Source: Xiphydria camelus (lineage: Eukaryota; Arthropoda; Insecta; Hymenoptera; Xiphydriidae). Taken from it: a stretch of 64,000 nt of DNA. Each line of letters opens with the position of its first letter. Positions within the stretch are counted from its first letter, which is position 1. Under the pieces are notes generated by a model. It saw only the letters and a list, made by a program, of their open reading frames with translations, was not told the origin of the DNA and ran no database searches. Where the stretch lies: NCBI GenBank assembly GCA_963678675.1, contig OY783196.1, positions 31,474,827 through 31,538,826 of the forward strand, written 5' to 3'. The position numbers and the translations under genes are program-made. Below, one piece after another: positions 1-13,668 of this stretch.

Positions 1-1364
1 AGCAATGCAAGGCACTCTACGTATTCTAATTATACGACACTTGGGAAAATGTATAGCGTATTCCTCTACACTCGGGAATGATGTAGAAAGAGGGCCGCAT
101 CACCGAAGAGGAATGCGAGTGCTCTCCTTACATTCGACTTCTCCCTGGAGAGGGAATTTTCCGTCTCTTCGTAGCGCGGCGACGTTTGTTCTTAAACGAT
201 GCAAATTTAATCGAAAATTCAGGTATCCCGGCTGCTCGGTATTCCTCCGTCGTCGAATAGTTTATTAAGCTTCGAGTCGAGTTGTTGTAAAGTAAATTTT
301 CCAAACTTTGCTCCGCCTCTTATAGCGATAAGAGCGAGTTATTATTATTACGACCTGGAGCAGAAGGTGGCCCCAATTAAATTTTTAATCATTATTGCAT
401 CGGGAAAGAGTTCAAATTCCGCTTTAACGGTGCGAGAAAGAGCTTGGCAAAGAGCGATTTAATAATAGATAAACGACGACGACTTTATAGCCCAAAGACG
501 TTTCTGATATAACGAACTTGCATCGCGCTGCAATTTTCTCTTTCTCCCGCACTTAGTTCTATATCGTATCTTGTACGTATACACCTACGTATACGTACGC
601 GCGTATAGCTACAAATAAATACGACCTGGCTCGCAACAGAAATTCACTGCGGTCACACACACACCAACTCCTCTTGAACTACTACTACCACTTTGCTCGC
701 AATGGCAAACTATCCCGAACTGGCAGTACGTCGCTAACTAGAATCCAACCGCTGAAAGGACAAACTAAAAACGATCGTCGCCTGGTGTCCCTAGGCGGTG
801 TTTCCAAGAATCCTGAGAATTACAGCTCGTCCGCTGGAAATTTACGCCGGAGGGCACCGTCTGCAGATGTAGGTCAAGCTCCGGCATTGCGGGACGAGCC
901 CGAAAAAGTAATACTAATTGGAATTCGTATCGATCAGTCGACCACCCTATCCTGTGTATGAACTCACGCCGAGAACCATAGATTTCTCGACGAAATCTCA
1001 AAAGAAAACCAAACGATAGTCTACGAAGAAAATAATTCTCCTCTGCGTGCATAAATCGAGCGATCGGGGTTGAGCTTTAAAAAACCGCGCGAAGCCAAGT
1101 TCGTAACTCGAGACCCGCGACCCGACGATGTGACCCGTACCACGTTGCACATAAAATAGGTATGCGTTTATGCAGGGGAAACAAAACTCTGCAGTTTTTC
1201 GACGCTCACAGCTCACGATCGCTCGCCTGTCTATCTCGGGCACGCGTGGAAATCACGTAGCGTCCTACCATCCCGCATGGATTATTCAAGGTGTCCCCCA
1301 TTATCATACCTACACGTAGTTGAAGAGAAGTTGGACGAAGCACCATCATTGTACCGCAGTATTG

Positions 1365-1466
<102 letters not shown>

Positions 1467-1744
1467 ACGAGCACTATAACGAGCTAACCTACATAAGAGG
1501 CCGTATATACATATATCGACCTATATGTACGTTATAATACCTGTGCTTTGCTTTCCCTTGGCATCGGGTGTACCCAGTCAACGTGGGGGATGAATGCAAA
1601 CGTCTTTGAATAGAATACGTAACTTCATCCCACCGGGTTGCTTTCGTTTGCATAATTCCTACGTGCCGCAGGTACGCGCTTTCTCCCACTCCCGTCCACT
1701 TATGCCTACATGTGTATTATACCTTCGCCTATACCTGACCTGCG

Positions 1745-1887
1745 AGCTCCGTGAAGTTGACCCCCCATTTGACAAAATTTGGAAAAAGGATAAGAGTTCC
1801 GATATCTCAAAATCCTTTTTTTTTCGCAGTTACGAGCCAGCACTTTTTCTAAATTTTTTTAAAGGAGGAGCCAACTTCACGGAAACC
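1745..1887. mobile_element. 143-bp inverted-repeat element with 8-bp target duplication
   Basis: The ends carry CCGTGAAGTTG on opposite strands (AGCTCCGTGAAGTTGACCCC at the left; GGTTTCCGTGAAGTTGGCTC reading in from the right). The element is bracketed by exact direct repeats GACCTGCG at 1737-1744 and 1888-1895. An 8-bp duplication is typical of hAT or P-type DNA transposons; the ends do not let me choose. It is non-autonomous, and lies in the Fas1 first intron. Confidence 0.72.
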
Positions 1888-4800
1888 GACCTGCGCCTGT
1901 AATATTATGCCGTGCATACATCTACAATAATACGCGAACACCTCGCGTTCGTATCAGGGTAACCTAGCCCGGCCCTTCAAAGGGCACGGTTGAACGAGCA
2001 TACGATATACCTAACCGGCAAATATTATTATCGTCCCATGACCTTCTTAACGTCTGTACGTAACGTATCGGTATCGCCGTCGTACAGTTTTCTTAGAATT
2101 TCCTAGAACATTCAGTTTCTCGAGTATGCACAGGCGAAATTGAGATTCTCGAGTGCACGTAACCGCGGATCAAGGAAGCTACTTCTTTATTTAGTAGACA
2201 TTGCAGGTTCCACGATTCAATTTCCGCGGAAAGGCAGATTGAAAGAAATTGGCGAGAAGAATGATAAAGACGTACCTACGGATGGAAAAAGGGAGTGGTG
2301 GAATATCGAAGAAGGACAAGATCGTTCTTTGGCGTGTATAGATGGAGAAGGATGAAGGGCAGGGAAGATTCCTACACAACGATAAAGAAGTTTCAGAGTC
2401 GCCACGAAGCCGGGTAATTTTCCGTAATGTAATTTACCGGAAGTCGTACCGCGGGCGCGTTGTTTGCCTCGGAGAAAGTTCCACTGAAATTATCCCTTCG
2501 CTTCTCCTTCCTGTTATTTCACTCTTCCCTTCTTTCTTTCCTCCCTCGCCCTTTCTCAAATTTCGCCCTTCCGAGTATTTTTTTTCAAAGTGTTAACCTT
2601 CGGCGAAATTCTTTCCCTCCGCAAATACTTGGTCGAGAGATCGGGAGATAAAGTAACTCTACCGTGGATAAAGTTCTCGGTAGGCATTGTCGGATGGCCG
2701 ACGAACCGCGAATGGGACGTAATTGGAAAAGTTTTTAGATGCACCTGTTGCAGCGGCGCCAGCTCGAGTCGCCGCTTTTAACGTGGCACTGATGCGCGCG
2801 GTGCAGTCGGCTATACGCGTTTATCTGCGTCGAGAAAGCAGTCGACGACAAAAATATATGATCGCCGCGGCAATTATGTAAATATTATTAATTTACCACG
2901 CTGCGACGTACAATCCGACCCTCTTTTTTTCACGCGGTGTCGATGAGAAAAGTCTCATCCCAACCGATCGGAAGATAGCTTAAAAGGAAAACTGTTCTTA
3001 TAGGATACGAGAAGACGCTGCAGTGTTCGATTCTCCGCGTGTATATGGGAAAGCGACACGTCGCGACGAGGGTGAAAGGCGCGCGCGTATTTATCCGAAA
3101 GAACAGGGATGAAGACGAGGAGGGAAAGGGCGCGGAGTGAGTCGCGATAACCCGTAAAATATGGAAACTCATAAAATCGTAGGTAAGTGTGCCGCGTCAG
3201 CGAAAATATGAGCACGACGAACGGAGGATGGGGCAGCCACCGTCGCGTGAGTTTGCATTTCTCTCTGCGGATCATCGGAGCAAGTCCCACGGGTTTCTTT
3301 TACAGCGCAATATTGACGCGGCTCCGGCGGTGAAGAGGAAGCAGAAAGGATGGGCGATCCGATCGAGAGGCGAAGGAGCTTGGATCTCCATGGTAAACGG
3401 AGTCAACTACGCGCGTATAAGAGAGGAGGAGAGCCTTCAATTCAATTCGGTCAGCGAGGGGGTCGACAATAAACGCGGCGGCGACTTTGAATGAGTGTCG
3501 ATAGAAGAGTGGAGAAGGAGGAGAAGGAGAAAGCGGGGAGGGAGGAGGACTCGAGTGAGAGGTGCCGGGAAGAGGGTTGGATAAAAAGAAGAAGAGCGAC
3601 TTGAAAAAGAGAGAAGGACGAGCAACGAAGAGCAACACGGACTCGGGTTATCGTAGAACGCGCGACCGAAGCTGCGAGAGATATCAGCTGACGAAATTCT
3701 TTTCTTTCGGGCCACTCGCTCGATGAGAGTTTTAAACGAGAGTCGAGTCGGCTTACTTTTTATCACCTTTTCGTTACAAAGGAACGGCGATACTGGAATT
3801 TCTGCAAAACTTTTAATTTTATTACGTCAAACGTAGTTCATTTCTCGAGAGTAGAATTAAATGATGAAATTAAAAGTAATCTCGACTAGGTACTGCGGGG
3901 CCAGAAGTATACGTTGATAATCTCGAGATGGTGTAGATTTTGTGAGAAGTTAAAAAAAGATGGTTACATCGTCAATGTTCGCATTATTACATATTTTCAT
4001 TTCAGTAGGTATGCTGTGAAAGAAGGGTACAAGGGCTAAAAAAAATTGAAACTTCCCTGCATCCCTCTACTCGACAATTTTCACACCTATTATGCATCGT
4101 TTAACTGACGCATAATGCAGCTAACGAATTTGATTATAACGCGCAGGCACATATGCATTGGCTACACTTTCGAAGCGAACCGCTGCCGGTTCAGTGCACT
4201 GCAGAAACTGCACCGACGAGCGCGCTCGATGTAGACTAAATTTACTTATAAAAGTTTGTACTCCAACCGGGGTTTGGCAGATGCGAATAAGGTAAGGCCA
4301 CTCTGATGAACGAGCCGTTCGGAATGCGTTCCGCTGTGATCTCGTGGCGTCTAATTTCGGTGCTATTCAATCCGTGTAAATTATTTTTCTCGCACGGCGC
4401 CTAGTGAATTACGACGAGACGAAAGAGAAGTCTACTAATTTGAATCATCGAAGAAAAACAAACTACCGTAATCGTGAATTTTCGTCAATTATTTTTGGAG
4501 CCGAACGTCGAATTCCAGCCGAAATTAGACCCGAGATCGACGATTTACGTACCTCGAACCACGTGACGGGATAAGCGTAACGCGAGATGCCAACCACGGG
4601 CGATTAGGTCGGGAACTATGTATATATCGCCGGATTAAATGGCGAATAGTTCCCGGCGTAGTCGCACGTACGCGGCGACTGCAGCGGCGAGCATTCACCT
4701 ATACGCGCATTGGAACGAGCAGTTGTTTCGTCTGTGCGGACCTTTCGTTAAAAATATCCGGCAGTAGCGCGGGAGAGAAAAAGAAAGGGAGGGGGAGAAA

Positions 4801-5672
4801 ATGAATCCGCGATCGTTCACCTCCCGCGCTCCGTTCGACGCTGGAGAGACGCGCGCGGCGTCTGTAGCGTCAATGGAGCTATGTATTCGAAGAGACGCTT
4901 CGCGACGTTAAGCGACTCTCGCACCGATCACGGGAGCTCCTGGAGAGGCGACGACAAAAAGCACGAAGCCTCGTAGATTCGTAACATGCGGTTCGCCTCC
5001 GGGAATGAGTCACCTTTAAGGCGGCCTCGCATCGCGTCGCGCGAGTGCAATACTCGGTTGGAATCGAATGGAAAAAATATGACGTGCAACCGCCGGAAGA
5101 AGAGCGCCGCGCCCACGGTATTCGCGTGACGCATTTTGCGCGCACGAAGCGCCTCGTCGAAATGATGAAAAATTATTCGGGGAATCTGGAAGCCATTCGA
5201 TTTGGAATAGGTATTTCTCTTAGATTTAAGTGTAATCAAGTTTTGAAGAGGTTAACGTCAATTACGAGATGATCGTCTCGAGAAAGTACAGTCGAACATC
5301 TAATCGTCATACGGGGAAACCTGTGTGTACCTCATAGAGAACTCGTCTTTCGCGTGCAAGCACGCCTAATACTTCTCAATGTCGAGGCGAGCGCCGCGAG
5401 TGAATTTCTACGTTCAAGCAACGATCTCCGAGTAAAATCGAAGCGGCGTGTGTGTGTGCAGCGGTTCTGGTGCATCGCAGGAGGAGGATTGACTTGGAAG
5501 TCGGTACGCGTAGAGAGAAGGAAGCGTGGAGCGTAAAAAGAGAGGGAGAGGGATAGTCGTGAATGAAGAGGGAACAGAAGAAAGATGGGGGAACCAAGTG
5601 GAGGGGGGGAAAAGAGAACCTTGGATAGAGTGAGGGTAGAGGCAGAAACAGAGAGAGAAAGGGAGAGAAAGA

Positions 5673-5691
5673 GAGTGAGTGAGTGAGTGAG
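5673..5691. repeat. (GAGT)n microsatellite
   Basis: Short GAGT tetranucleotide run following a purine-rich GAGAGAAA stretch. Confidence 0.85.
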
Positions 5692-6953
5692 TAAGCAGGC
5701 AGCGATGAAGTGGGGTAGCCAAGGTCACCTGCTCACGCGACACAACTATGCATCTAGAGTGTGACTTTGCGTCTTCGTCGTCCCAACGACAACACCAAAT
5801 GCTTTCTTCACATTTCTCTCCCCGTCCTCCTAGTCATATTTAACAGTGGACTTCGTACACTCTCCGTTGAAAGAAAGAAAATAACTCGCGAGTCAAAAGC
5901 GACTGACATTCCACACTCGAGATCTGAATGTACAATTGCTTCGCGTTAAATTGCATTGGAATCCTCAGAGAGTCGGGGAGGAAACGAGAGGAAAATCATT
6001 CCGAAAGAAGAATATCATGCTTTCAAAACGACTAACGACGTCTTCCTAATAAATTGAGTAACTTCCGCGCGAGAGTGAAAGTCGCTCCCTTTTTTGGGAG
6101 ATAACGGTCTCGACCTTCCTACCACGGATGGCGCTTCCTCCTATTCAAGGAGTATCATTACTGAAGTCGTCGGGTTTCTTACGCGTTGTGTTATTCGATC
6201 CTGCATATCGACATGAGAAACGAATGAAGCGATCACCCGTGTCCAATTTTCACGTCACGTCTGTTAAGAATTATCGTCGGGTAGAACGGAAAACTATAGA
6301 TGGAAATTTGTAGCATTCTACAATTAATAATTAATCGACAAATGTTCTCATCACGCCGCTTCGATTTCATCGGTGGTTTGAAATATTTATATACGGCTTT
6401 GCGTTCGGCGCAAAAGAAAAATATATATGATTTTGAAAAGAAGAATCAAATATTTCAATACGCACATTGAAATTAGTCGTACCGTCTGCTTGTGGAGGGC
6501 GATTGATATTGCAATTTCGATACTGTTGTCGCGTGACTGCGGACAAATCAGAAAGTCGTTGCACTTTTACCTTCGTAACGCATTCCCTTCTATCACCGTG
6601 GTCGTTACGTTGGCACGAGCTTCGCTTCTATCGGCTTATTTCAAGCATTTACTTTAGCCTCACGTCTGTCCAATTATGGGTTTTCAACTCATGCAATTAA
6701 GCGGTCGCTTTGAAATCCGGAGCAAAACGGAGCATCGTCGAAAATGTCGACGAGGTTCAGTTTGATCCGTCGATCGACTCCGGTGTCCAACGAATCGATT
6801 TCATCGTTTGTCGAGCTTAGGAGAAACCGGAATATAAGTAATCGGCGCGACGCCTCAAATTTGAGATACGCCATCGAACATTGAAGCGCGAAACGTGAAC
6901 GGCCATTTTCAATCGGAATTCGAACCGGCCAATGGCGGCCGCGGCGTGTTTAC

Positions 6954-7070
6954 CTGAGATAGATCGCTGTCATCCCGTATATTGTGTTCGACGGTCTTCA
7001 GAGCAGCACCGCGGAGAAACACAGCAAAGACGCCAACCAGACTGAAAAACGGTACCGTCGATCGCAGCAT
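6954..7070 (-). CDS. Fas1: Fasciclin-1, first coding exon (signal peptide; gene continues past base 1)
   Basis: Seen: ATG at 7068-7070 opens 39 codons: a basic start (MLRST), a hydrophobic stretch (VPFFSLVGVFAVFL), a small-residue cleavage region (RGAA), then LKTVEHNIRDDSDLSQ. The frame stops at a clean donor, CAG|GTAAAC, in phase 0 at 6954. An in-frame TAG at 7092-7094 lies eight codons before the ATG, so this is the first possible start. Known: insect Fasciclin-1 has a signal peptide, then an N-terminus resembling RDDSxLSQ running into the first of four fasciclin domains; it is a GPI-anchored homophilic adhesion protein on axons and epithelia. Inferred: the RDDSDLSQ match, the signal peptide and the phase-0 junction where the first fasciclin domain would begin make this Fas1 exon 1. 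No continuation exon (FYSLL-like) is visible between 1 and 6953, so the next exon lies outside. The call rests on a short match, so another secreted protein is possible. Confidence 0.66.
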
Positions 7071-7092
7071 CGCGTCTTGTCGTTCGCACCAC

Positions 7093-7113
7093 TAAAATCC
7101 ACTGATATTCACG
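7093..7113 (-). promoter_or_regulatory. Possible Fas1 initiator (TCAGT) just upstream of the ATG
   Basis: On the minus strand the sequence ATATCAGTGG contains the arthropod Inr consensus TCAGT, with the A at 7103, 33 bases before the Fas1 ATG. No TATA box is placed suitably. The surrounding 7.1-7.6 kb is very CpG-rich, as expected near a 5' end. TCAGT occurs often by chance and a 33-base leader is short, so a spliced upstream leader exon is equally possible. Confidence 0.25.
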
Positions 7114-8699
7114 CACTCGCCGTACAACGGTCGAACACGAGGTAAACCGCAACGGTACGCGCGCACGAGAATGAGTCGCGACGAAATCAAGGAACTCGAA
7201 AATCGGGTCAACGAACGCCCCAACGCGTTCGTACCCAACGCGGCACGACGAGAGCCACACGATGTGCTTTGGCGCCGGATCGCTCGCGCTCCTTCGGATG
7301 ACGTGCTAGCAACACGGAGGATAACGCGGAACTGCGTCCCCTCCATGCCCGGACCCCGACCCCCCACCACTTGCCGCGAAACGAGTCTTCGGCAACGCCC
7401 CCTCTCGCTCTCCCGCTATAGGTATACTTTCCGCCGCTTCGCTCACGACTGCGGACAGGTGACGTCGCGCACGTTGCGCGTCCCTTCCTACATAATTCGG
7501 TTGTGACGTCATTCTCGCGATTTTTGCCTTCGGCATCGGCTTTGCGACAACGTGCGTTTGTTTGTTTGCCAGAACCGCGTTTCGAGAATGTCCTGCCTAG
7601 CATGCCGACTCGATCGGTTGGATTCTTCCATTTTTCACGCGTCGTCGTTTCGGCGCGAATGTATTTTACGCAAGTGCGACGTTTTGTGCAGACCCTTCGA
7701 AAGAGAAATTTGCCCCGACGTTTTCGTCCGTTCGTTTAGGAATAGAACTCCGAAGTGTAGAGTTATTCATTATTGGCATGACACCGCATGCGGCAAATGC
7801 CACACGATTGCACGCAAAAATGATTTACGATAAACGCGGATACCCGTGTCCATGTCCACATGTACGATCGCGAATTCCGTGCCGATGGCCCAATTTCTAA
7901 AGTAACTTTTAATTATCGTCCAATCGAACGACAGTTTCGAACTCGATGAAATTGTAAATTCTTCATTGAACGAGAGAGAGGTAGTAATTTAATTACATTT
8001 AAAGCTCTTATGCACCAGAGTTCTAAATATAAATTACCTTACGAGAGCTCGTCGGCGGGCAGCGAATTCGTGATCGCGTGTGCATTTCTCTTTTACAACG
8101 TTGGAAGCCACTCGTAATATCGGCGAATGGCGTGAAATTGTTACACCGCGTGAAACGGTGTCAATCTTATCCGATTAAATTATTTCGAGGCTACGGTTGC
8201 GTAACACGACTTGCAGTTCTTCTCGTATAATGTTCCGCTATCGATCCGTCCATCGTGACCTCGAGAGGCCGGTCTTTAAAGTCGATCGAACTGTAACTCC
8301 TACCGCTTGTCACCGATACAATCTCGTATGTACATACGATACGTAGGTACCTACTACGTACCGTCGATTACGTTGCGCGCACGTCGTGACTCCTCGAGGA
8401 TCTTCCGTTAATTAGAAGTTCCTCCGGAATCAGCGGAATCCATAACGCCGTACGCGCGCGCTTTATTATAAAGTTTGCTAGGATTTAGAATTCTCGGGGC
8501 AGGCGCCGTAAACGCGAGGTTAAGTGCTCCCGCTGATTGCCGTTAATTAATTCCAGTTTAACGGCCCACCTCTCCTGTGTCTTATCGCTCTAGACTCCTA
8601 AATTGGGCATTTCAAACGGTCCCTGTGCGAAATCACGCTCGACGTTCGGTTCACTAGAATTTGTCGAGCGAAATTTTTAGCGAAGCGTCGAGCGTCGAT

Positions 8700-8704
<5 letters not shown>

Positions 8705-8754
<50 letters not shown>
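8705..8754. repeat. (GT)25 microsatellite
   Basis: Uninterrupted GT dinucleotide run of 50 bases. Confidence 0.98.
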
Positions 8755-8755
<1 letters not shown>

Positions 8756-8956
8756 GAGTAGCCGCGGACATCCAAGAATTTTATCGATCCTACGCGACGA
8801 ATCGAGAGGAACATAACAATATTACCTAATTTAATACATAATGTACCTATGCACCTTGATATTTTGGTAAAAATTGAAATTTTTTTAATCGATCGCTCGA
8901 CCATGTCATCTCACATATCATGTCGCGCTGATTACGAAAGCATGGTAATCAGGTCG

Positions 8957-9054
8957 ATATCTCAAATCGGGTATAGGATATTGATGATTTTTTATGTAGA
9001 AAAAAAATTGTTTTCCCACAAAAAATCATCAATATTTCTGTTTCTTTGAGATTT
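8957..9054. repeat. Hairpin-forming inverted repeat (ATTGATGATTTTTT arms)
   Basis: The left arm runs from ATATCTCAAA to ATATTGATGATTTTTTATG and the right arm is its inverse, CAAAAAATCATCAATAT to TTTGAGATTTC, around a short A/T loop. A second small palindrome (CTGATTAC / GTAATCAG) lies immediately to the left. Target duplications are not evident. It is probably an old MITE. Confidence 0.55.
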
Positions 9055-11608
9055 CGTGTAACCAGTGCGCTGACTCTATACGCGCGGTGCTATTAATTAT
9101 TAGCCAAAATTCGTCCCTTTAGCCTCCGCAATTGGAGTAGTTTATGTATGGTTATCGGTCAGCCGAGTACCTGTTTCTCGACATTCTCCGACGCGACGAT
9201 CCACGCTCTCGCTTCCGCGCGATTACAGACGCGAGAATTTCCGTCCTTTTCGGCGATTCTCGCTTCGTAGATCCGGCGCGCAAATCCCAATCCACTGGTT
9301 CGGCCTCGTGGCCGGTCGACCGTTCAATCGTCATTTTCATCGAACCCGCGAACCCGTTTGACGCCTATCCGCGTTAACGATCCGCGGAGCGATCGATGCC
9401 CGAACTCGTCCGATAATGACACCGACGATAAGCCGTCGGCGTTCGAAAGTACCCGAATACATCACTCGGGCGTTAAAAACGAGCCGCGTTTAGGCGAACT
9501 CGGTACGGTATTTTGCCTATTCGTTCGCATTCATCTCGGGGAAGCTCCGACGCGTAACCGCGCGCGGGTTACAACGGCGTAGAGCCCATTGTTGTCGAAT
9601 TGCAGCAGCGAAACGATAAAGCAGAGGTAATTGAGCCTGTATGCTCTCCGGCGCTTCTGGAAACGTCAAAATGCCGTAATCGCTGTCTCGAAGGGCGCGT
9701 TTGACTTTTTCACCGCCCCCCGCTCCCTTCCTCGGCTCCGCAGAGCAGAAGCATAGATCGAGTTGGCGGGAGGGAAGTCGGTAGTGTCGAGACGAAGAAC
9801 GATCAAAAAGCGAGAATTGGTGGGCGAGTTGAATTCGACGGGTCGCGGAGGAATGGGAATGTGTGTACTCTTGTAAGTATTTCTCTTTCGTCGTCGGTTA
9901 AGGAAAGTCGAAGGGAAACATGGATGCGCGTATATGAATTTATCTCAACTCAGACGCGACAGAAGCAAGGATCGCGATCGCCACCAAGTTTTCCCCGAAG
10001 CGACATTCGAACGCACCTCCCTCCCTCCCTCCCACCCTCCCGGGAGGATTAACGAAAACCGATCCGTACGAAAAGCGCGTAAATCTGACTTTACGAGAAA
10101 GCGATAACAAAAAATGCTCCCGTCGCGCGTCGTTTGTACCCACATTCGCAAAACTACCGCACGCGCGTGTACGCAGAACCGAGCACGGGCGCGCACTGTG
10201 CGGCGACGGGGTTTTTAAGTACCCTACCGGCGGTGAACTCCGTATCGATCGCAACGCACCCGCCGTTGGTTCGTCCGACGTTGAGTCGACCTTAACGAGA
10301 CTATCGTCGCGGGTATCCCGAGCTTATTAAAGCGATTTAACCGCCGTAGAGGACGCGCGATGTTACTAATTCTTGAACGACGAAGGAGCTTTAATAGAGA
10401 TGAGTAACTTCGCGCACACAGTTCGCTCCCTTCCTCTCTCGGTCGAAACCACCCACCTCCTTCCACCCTCCCACTCGACCGAGATCGTAATCGCCTTTAG
10501 TGTCCGTAATTTTTAATTACCTCGCCGCGCATATTCTCGGTAATTTGCGCCGGTAATTTTGTCGCACTCTTTTTTTACACTCCTCTCTTTTGCCTCGCGT
10601 CAAATTTATTCGCCGAGCTGCGAAAGCGAAAAGCACGGCGAACGCGTTTTCTCGTCGATGAGCTGCCGATGCCGTACCGCCGAATGCCGTTGCGCGTCTC
10701 TTTTGTTTCTCACTGCGGAATCGGCAGGCCGATAACGAAACGGTGTATCGTTCGCGGCATCAAATAATTATGACATTGATACGGGTCGGTGTGATTTAAG
10801 GAACGATCGATTCTCCCAACATCGACGAAAAGGCTCGAATTAAAGGCGAATTTGATTGTCCAACTTGAACGACCTCACCTGGAACGCCCCTGCGAACTCG
10901 GCGCGAACGCCGTTTCTCCGTGGTGGATATCTAGAAACTCGCTCCGGCGAAAATTCACCTGCGCGAGTACGCGAAGAGACGAGATAGACGTCGGAGAAAA
11001 TTCTCATTTATTCACGTTTTGATTTACAACGCGCGCGGCTCTTCAACTTTCTCCTTCGCATCGTACCTAACGACGCGCGATCCCTTGCACCCTCCCTCCC
11101 TCTTCCTCGATACCGTCACGCGACACGCATCAGACCCTATGAGCGTTGAATGTCTCACGATCTAACGTTTCCGGAAACTTGCCGAGCGCGGAGAACTATA
11201 TTTGTTAACATACGTCTTGCCTGCGCGGAGAGACGCGACGCGGCAAACCCCGAGACATTAATATTAATGCGTCTTCGAAATCTCTATATATACCCGAGAC
11301 GCGCAAAGCTGTAAGCGAGTTTCACCGAGTTTATATATATACGCGGCAGAGTACAGAGACTTCTCCGTACCTTCTCACACCTCCGCCGAGTTCCGTCTCG
11401 TTCCGCGATGTACAGCGTAGGATCGAGTCCCATCGTCGTACGGGGAATAGCAATATTTTTCGTGCAAACAACCGTCTCCCAGCTTACGTATTTGCTTCGA
11501 CATTTACGCGTGTGTATACGTATTGCGGAGTAATACGGGAGGAAATAGGGGCATGGTCGATATTTTTACCCCAAGGAGACGCTCGGCGTACCCGCAGTTG
11601 CGACGGTT

Positions 11609-11611
<3 letters not shown>

Positions 11612-11647
<36 letters not shown>
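11612..11647. repeat. (GA)18 microsatellite
   Basis: Uninterrupted GA run of 36 bases. Confidence 0.97.
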
Positions 11648-11650
<3 letters not shown>

Positions 11651-13624
11651 ACAGTATAGTTTCTTTCCACGACTTCTTCACTCGGAGGAGACGAGCGAAT
11701 CACGAGAGTGCGGTGGAGTGAGTGAAGTGGATTCAGTAGTAATAGGCGAAACTGGGCAGGCACTGTCGACAAGTACGATCGAATAAAATATTCAATGATT
11801 TTTTTTTCGCCAAAACTATAAGTAAACACGAATATCTTCGGTCGTGCACACATTTGAATATCTGCGCGCAGAATCGATCTCATTCCCACGTTCGGAATCC
11901 GTTCGTGCGACGCGAAGCACGCACGTCGACCGATCTTATCTCGGTTGCAGTTCATATTGCGGTATACAGTGTACCGACTCCAGCGACTATTTACGCTTGT
12001 ACTCGCGCTCCTCGGCGTATTCCGCGCGTACGTTCGCGGATTACGCTCCGATAGAACCACGGCCGAGGTTTCTGGCTGCCTCGTTACGCCAAACAAACTA
12101 CCGAACTGCATCCTGCCGCAACGACGCCCGTTTCAGTCTCACAGTGGGGTGTTATCTCGACTGCAAGTGAAACTACAATGCGATGGTGCGTTGCCGAAGA
12201 AACATTTGGATTAGTTTCGACTGCGGCGATCACTCTCTGACTCGCGCACGCGATTCGAAAACCGTCGCAACGTCGTGGTTCTCGGCCGCGCTGCGGAAAA
12301 GTCTCCGCGCGAAAGCATTCGAACGAATTTTTAAAATTGCGACGTCGGGAAAAAACGCTCGATCCTTCTTGGCGTGGCGGAAAACCGTGAACGCGAAACG
12401 AAACTCTGTAACAGCGGGAAACCGTTTGGCAATGATAATTAAGTATCCCAGTTATTTATGAACTCTCCTCGTATCGAGGCGAACAACCGGCTTACGCGCG
12501 ACGTATACAAAACCGAACAGGAGCGTTATTAGATCGGCGTTGCGGTTTTTCTGAAAATTCGTTTTCGCCGGGTAGTCGTTAGGGATACAGGAGAGTGGAG
12601 CGATGACGTTTCGCAGCCGATTTTAGCCTTTTCCACGGTTGCTCGTCATTTTTGGTTACCGCATTTCATCGCGTCCTGTTTCAAGGGAAAGCAGTGTCCC
12701 GCTAGTTATTCATGCAAGCCATTTTCCGCGACATTTCCTTACGAACGACGGACGAAGGAAATACGAAGGGAATAAATACGATCGCGTACATACGGACAAG
12801 CTTTGTAGGCACAGCCCGATATTTGTGTACACGAATCGTGCGATTCTTTCCAGTCGTAAGTGCGCAACTATCGGCGTCGATCGATAGAGACTGTTTGTAA
12901 AACGATGAATATCAACGCGACGTGTTCTGGTAAACGCGTGCGGTGACGTACACCCTTTATCGTCGAATTTGCCACGAATACATTTCAACGTCGATTTGTG
13001 AAAGTGAAATTAAATTGAACACAAACTATATTCGAACTTTATGCGCGTAATTCGCGCGAATCCGCTCAAATTGAAAAATGAATCCAGCACAATGGCCTGG
13101 TCCGACCTACGGTATCGCCTGCAAACCGGTGAAGAAACAAACGACTTTGCTAATGCAGTACCGGCTTTTCATTTCCGTTGCATCAGTCGTACAGCGATTT
13201 TTATGACATCGCCGCGCAACAGCGCGTATACGACTGGTCGAGCTCCTGTACCTATATCGTAATTTTTTCCATTCGATCTCCCTCTCGCTCTCTCTCTCTT
13301 TCTCGAGACTCCTTCGTGATACGTCAACCCCGTAATTCTCTCTGTGTACCTTTCTCCGCACCGTTCATTTATTTACTCCTTCGAGTGCACGTATTGTTCA
13401 ACGGCACGCGGTAGCTGTACCGACGACAGGCTGGGAGTAGTAATTGAACATAAAAAATGCAAGCGAATACATCCATACCCGTGCGGAAGGCGCTTCCATC
13501 GGAAATTGTCGTCGAACGAGAGTCGTTCTGTAGATTTCTCTAGTTAAGAAGACCAGCCACCCACCGATCCGCTTCGTCCTGTCCGTAAAAATCGACAAGA
13601 TCGATCCCCGCTTCCACGTTCTCT

Positions 13625-13628
<4 letters not shown>

Positions 13629-13668
<40 letters not shown>
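13629..13668. repeat. (CT)n(CG)n compound microsatellite
   Basis: CT run of about 27 bases passing directly into a 13-base GCGCGC run, a Z-DNA-prone alternating purine-pyrimidine tract. Confidence 0.95.
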
